The notes under the pieces were generated by a model. It was not told the DNA's origin. It did not search any database and saw nothing but the letters and a program-made list of their open reading frames with translations. The position numbers and the translations under genes are program-made. Positions 19,067 through 21,174 of a stretch of DNA of 21,174 nucleotides are shown in pieces; position 1 is the first letter of the stretch; each line of letters starts with the position of its first letter. Source of the stretch: Apostichopus californicus (Eukaryota > Echinodermata > Holothuroidea > Aspidochirotida > Stichopodidae); contig JAIPMN010006161.1 of NCBI GenBank assembly GCA_020650975.1, positions 9,281-30,454 on the forward strand. Direction: 5' to 3'.

Positions 19067-20149
19067 TGTATCACTACCAGTATATAAACCTATTTATGTG
19101 CTGCTACACAAAGTTGCCAAGTTCAGCAATGGGGCAAAGCCATATCACTGATGCTGAGTACTGTAGTTTTGGCGACTAACATTACTGCATGTGTGTACTA
19201 TTTGATTAATGCATAACATAATGTACCATTCTACCATTGTATCAAGAATGGTGTACATAAATAATTAAGACTTTCAGCAGGAGCCTGCAAGTTAAAACTT
19301 TCGTTCCCATTCATGCCTACGTAAATACTACTAGTACTATAGTACTAGTACTCTACATATGAGTTGACTCAGAATAACAAGTTCCAACTTTCCAGATATG
19401 ACACTAAATATATTTTCAAGTGAAAATTGCCAATGGTTCTTCGCATTTCATCCATTTTAGCAACTTTTCCCTATAATACTTGCTGCATGCCCGATGACAG
19501 TTGTATAAGTAATTACTACGAATTACGCTTCGTACGTACTATAATGTGACCTAAGCTACTGCAGGTGTGGCGTATTAATTATATTCGTGGAACTGTCTTG
19601 CTAAATCTTAACTATACCCTACCCGCACAAATACAATATAATTAATAATTCAATCGAACTTTTACATATGTCCTTAATTGAAGTACTCCAGATCAGTATG
19701 AGAAGAACATGACGTATAGTTGCAGCTGAAAGGTTCCGAAAATCAAGAGGTTCCAAACATCTTTTATTTTTCGGTATTGACCAGTTGGGCGCCTACTAAA
19801 TGTAAACGCGGGCGCATCCATGTCTCTGAACACCTCAACTTCAAATTGGCATTGAACGCCAAAATAATTCGTATTCAGGGTTACCGGCAAAGCAACGCTA
19901 GATTTGCCAAAATAAACCCCCAGAAAACGCATTACTGTGTATTGTTTTCAATCATTCGATGCACTGATTTATATGATAGGCAGTCTAGTGATCATTTTTA
20001 ATAACAAGTTATAACGGTTTATAATCAGGAAATAATACAAGAAAATCAACTGTGGATTTAGCAATCAGACTGATTCAGGCCTAAAAAAAACACCAAGTAT
20101 GAAAAATCTCTCAAGAATACAGTTTACGCGGCATTATAGGGGGCTTTTA
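19067..20149. other. upstream flank of MPV17 copy A without recognised gene
   Basis: Overlapping open frames on both strands at 19693-20001 match no family I know. CpG-containing sequence continues to about 20360, with a CRE-like TTACGTCA near 20354-20361. A distant promoter or first exon for copy A is possible but unsupported. Confidence 0.3.
19329..19350. repeat. 22-nt perfect palindrome of ACTAGT units
   Basis: TACTAGTACTA followed by its exact reverse complement. It is built of short ACTAGT/GTAC units, so it is probably a simple-sequence product. Confidence 0.75.
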
Positions 20150-20295
20150 AACAAATCCGGATCAGATGTCGACGTCAGGATCTGATCCATCCGTCGAGAT
20201 CACGGCTGTAGTGTAAACACAATTCAGATCGGGATCTGATCCTCCTATTTTGATGCTGGTAGATACCAGGATCTGATCCGGACGTCGAGATCAAT
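20150..20295. repeat. cluster of GGATCTGATCC palindromic repeats
   Basis: Three exact GGATCTGATCC boxes (20178-20188, 20232-20242, 20269-20279), a reversed partial box GGATCAGAT at 20159, and two GTCGAGATCA boxes following the first and third. The box is nearly its own reverse complement. Probably the subterminal repeats of a DNA transposon whose ends I could not place. Confidence 0.6.
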
Positions 20296-20504
20296 TTTGC
20301 AATGAAAACCGTCCCGCATCAACAGTGACCCGAGCTATTCGCGGTGACCTCGTTACGTCATATGAATATATGGTATTCAGTATGTCCCCCTGTTATGTAG
20401 AAATTCTTTGACGATGAGGATCTTAACACATGATTATGTAATTCCGTTATTGGATAAAAGGTAGTTAAATTAGTTGAATGAAGTTAAATGATTAAATGTT
20501 GTTA

Positions 20505-20770
20505 CCCAGCAAACACAAAACGTTATCATAACATTTTTAAAAGAGCCTCTTAAATATGTTTTTATAACGTTAAATGTGGTGTTATAAAAACGTCGGCATA
20601 ATGTTTTTATGAGATATTAATGTTATATTAATGTTATATTCATGTTTTAACGAAAACATGTTTTGAAATAATAGCCTGAAAACGTTTTTCGTGACATATT
20701 TATTACACCACATATAACGTTATCGAAACAAAAGACGAAACGTTTTAAAAACGTTTTTGTGTTTGCTGGG
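20505..20770. mobile_element. TA-flanked MITE rich in AACGTT motifs
   Basis: 266 bp flanked by TA on both sides (20503-20504, 20771-20772). It begins CCCAGCAAACACAAAACGTT, and its other end is the inverted repeat with one extra A. The interior has repeated AACGTT and AAAACGTT boxes plus ACCACAT/ATGTGGT, so the element can fold along most of its length. TA duplication suggests a Tc1/mariner-type helper (inference). Confidence 0.87.
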
Positions 20771-20802
20771 TAGTCATCGGTTTACCATAACTTGACTCTC
20801 AT

Positions 20803-20839
20803 GTAGAAGTAGTAGTAGTAGTAGTAGTAATAATAATAA

Positions 20840-20872
<33 letters not shown>

Positions 20873-20943
20873 AAGTAGTAGTTGTAGTAGTAGTAGAAGT
20901 AGTAGTAGTAGTAGTAGTACAGTAGTAGTAGTAGTAGTAGTAG
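20803..20943. repeat. (AGT)n trinucleotide microsatellite
   Basis: About 140 bp of AGT units with a short AAT interruption and scattered AGA and TTG variants. It produces a long poly-leucine frame on the minus strand that is an artefact. Confidence 0.95.
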
Positions 20944-20944
20944 C

Positions 20945-21174
20945 AAGGGCGTAGGAACCGGTGGGGCTGGGGGGGCGCCAGCCCCCCCAGTGAAAAAAAT
21001 GGTGGGGCGGAAGTATCATTCGGCCCCTCCCCCGCTCCGCAAGTCAGAAAACCCCTTTTTCATTTCCAAATGAGAACAAAATCTCACTTGGAGCACCAAA
21101 TTGCATCTAAGGCCAGGTGAAAATGCAAAAAAAATCCAAAAAAAGACCCATCCCCCAGGCCGGCCATCAGTCTT
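20945..21174. mobile_element. interspersed repeat running off the right edge
   Basis: Starts around AAGGGCGTAGGAACCGG, directly after the AGT array. A strong hairpin follows with arms CTGGGGGGGC (20967-20976) and GCCCCCCCAG (20981-20990). The distal part shares GACCCATCCCCCAGG with the repeat near 13056, followed by a CGGC/GATCA-like stretch, so the two are probably related. Terminal architecture resembles hAT MITEs, but only one end is visible. Confidence 0.55.

Noticed and set aside
20774..21019. Minus-strand frame of about 80 codons with a long leucine run
   Set aside because: It is the translation of the AGT microsatellite plus a neighbouring repeat.

Overview
This window reads as AT-rich nuclear DNA of an animal, probably a marine invertebrate deuterostome such as an echinoderm. 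The support is small phase-consistent exons with GT-AG introns of roughly 0.3-1.3 kb, tRNA-headed SINEs, many short terminal-inverted-repeat elements, G/C homopolymer hairpins and microsatellites. The species call is inference; the eukaryotic and animal character is much firmer.

The only genes I can support are two MPV17-family paralogues (mitochondrial inner-membrane protein, Mpv17/PMP22 family), both on the minus strand, head to tail. Copy A (11824-18477) is complete: seven coding exons joining in frame to a predicted 190-residue protein. Copy B (375-4502) has six coding exons (157 codons plus 2 nt); its last exon must lie left of position 1. Exons 2-6 have identical lengths in both copies (116, 93, 96, 33 and 53 nt) with the same phases. 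My hand alignment over these exons gives 84 identical residues of 130, so this is a fairly old tandem duplication. The exons were assembled by eye because the exons are too short for open reading frames to stand out.

The rest is introns and intergenic DNA rich in mobile-element debris. Four copies of a ~365-bp TTAA-flanked MITE (3120, 14178, 17316, 18670) lie in and just upstream of the two genes, all in the same orientation; one carries a small nested palindromic insertion. Two hAT-type MITEs in copy A introns have perfect 8-bp target duplications (12372-12666, 16167-16541), and a shorter TIR element lies at 8322-8485. A foldback element at 8973-9664 has 74-nt arms differing at one position. 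A TA-flanked MITE is at 20505-20770. Two tRNA-headed SINEs share head and body but have different 3' tails (1387-1757 plus, 11209-11578 minus). Degenerate tRNA-like heads, a LINE-like 3' end, an AGT microsatellite and a truncated repeat at the right edge complete the set.

The ~7.3-kb spacer between the genes (4503-11823) has no convincing gene. It does hold a compact promoter-like cluster at 7434-7756 (two CACGTG boxes, TTACGTAA, octamer ATGCAAAT, TATAAAAG, a DR1-like site) with no recognised transcript. I see no defence system, CRISPR array, rRNA or intact tRNA. The most notable results are the MPV17 tandem pair with its shared W-to-aromatic change and the well-bounded set of non-autonomous elements.
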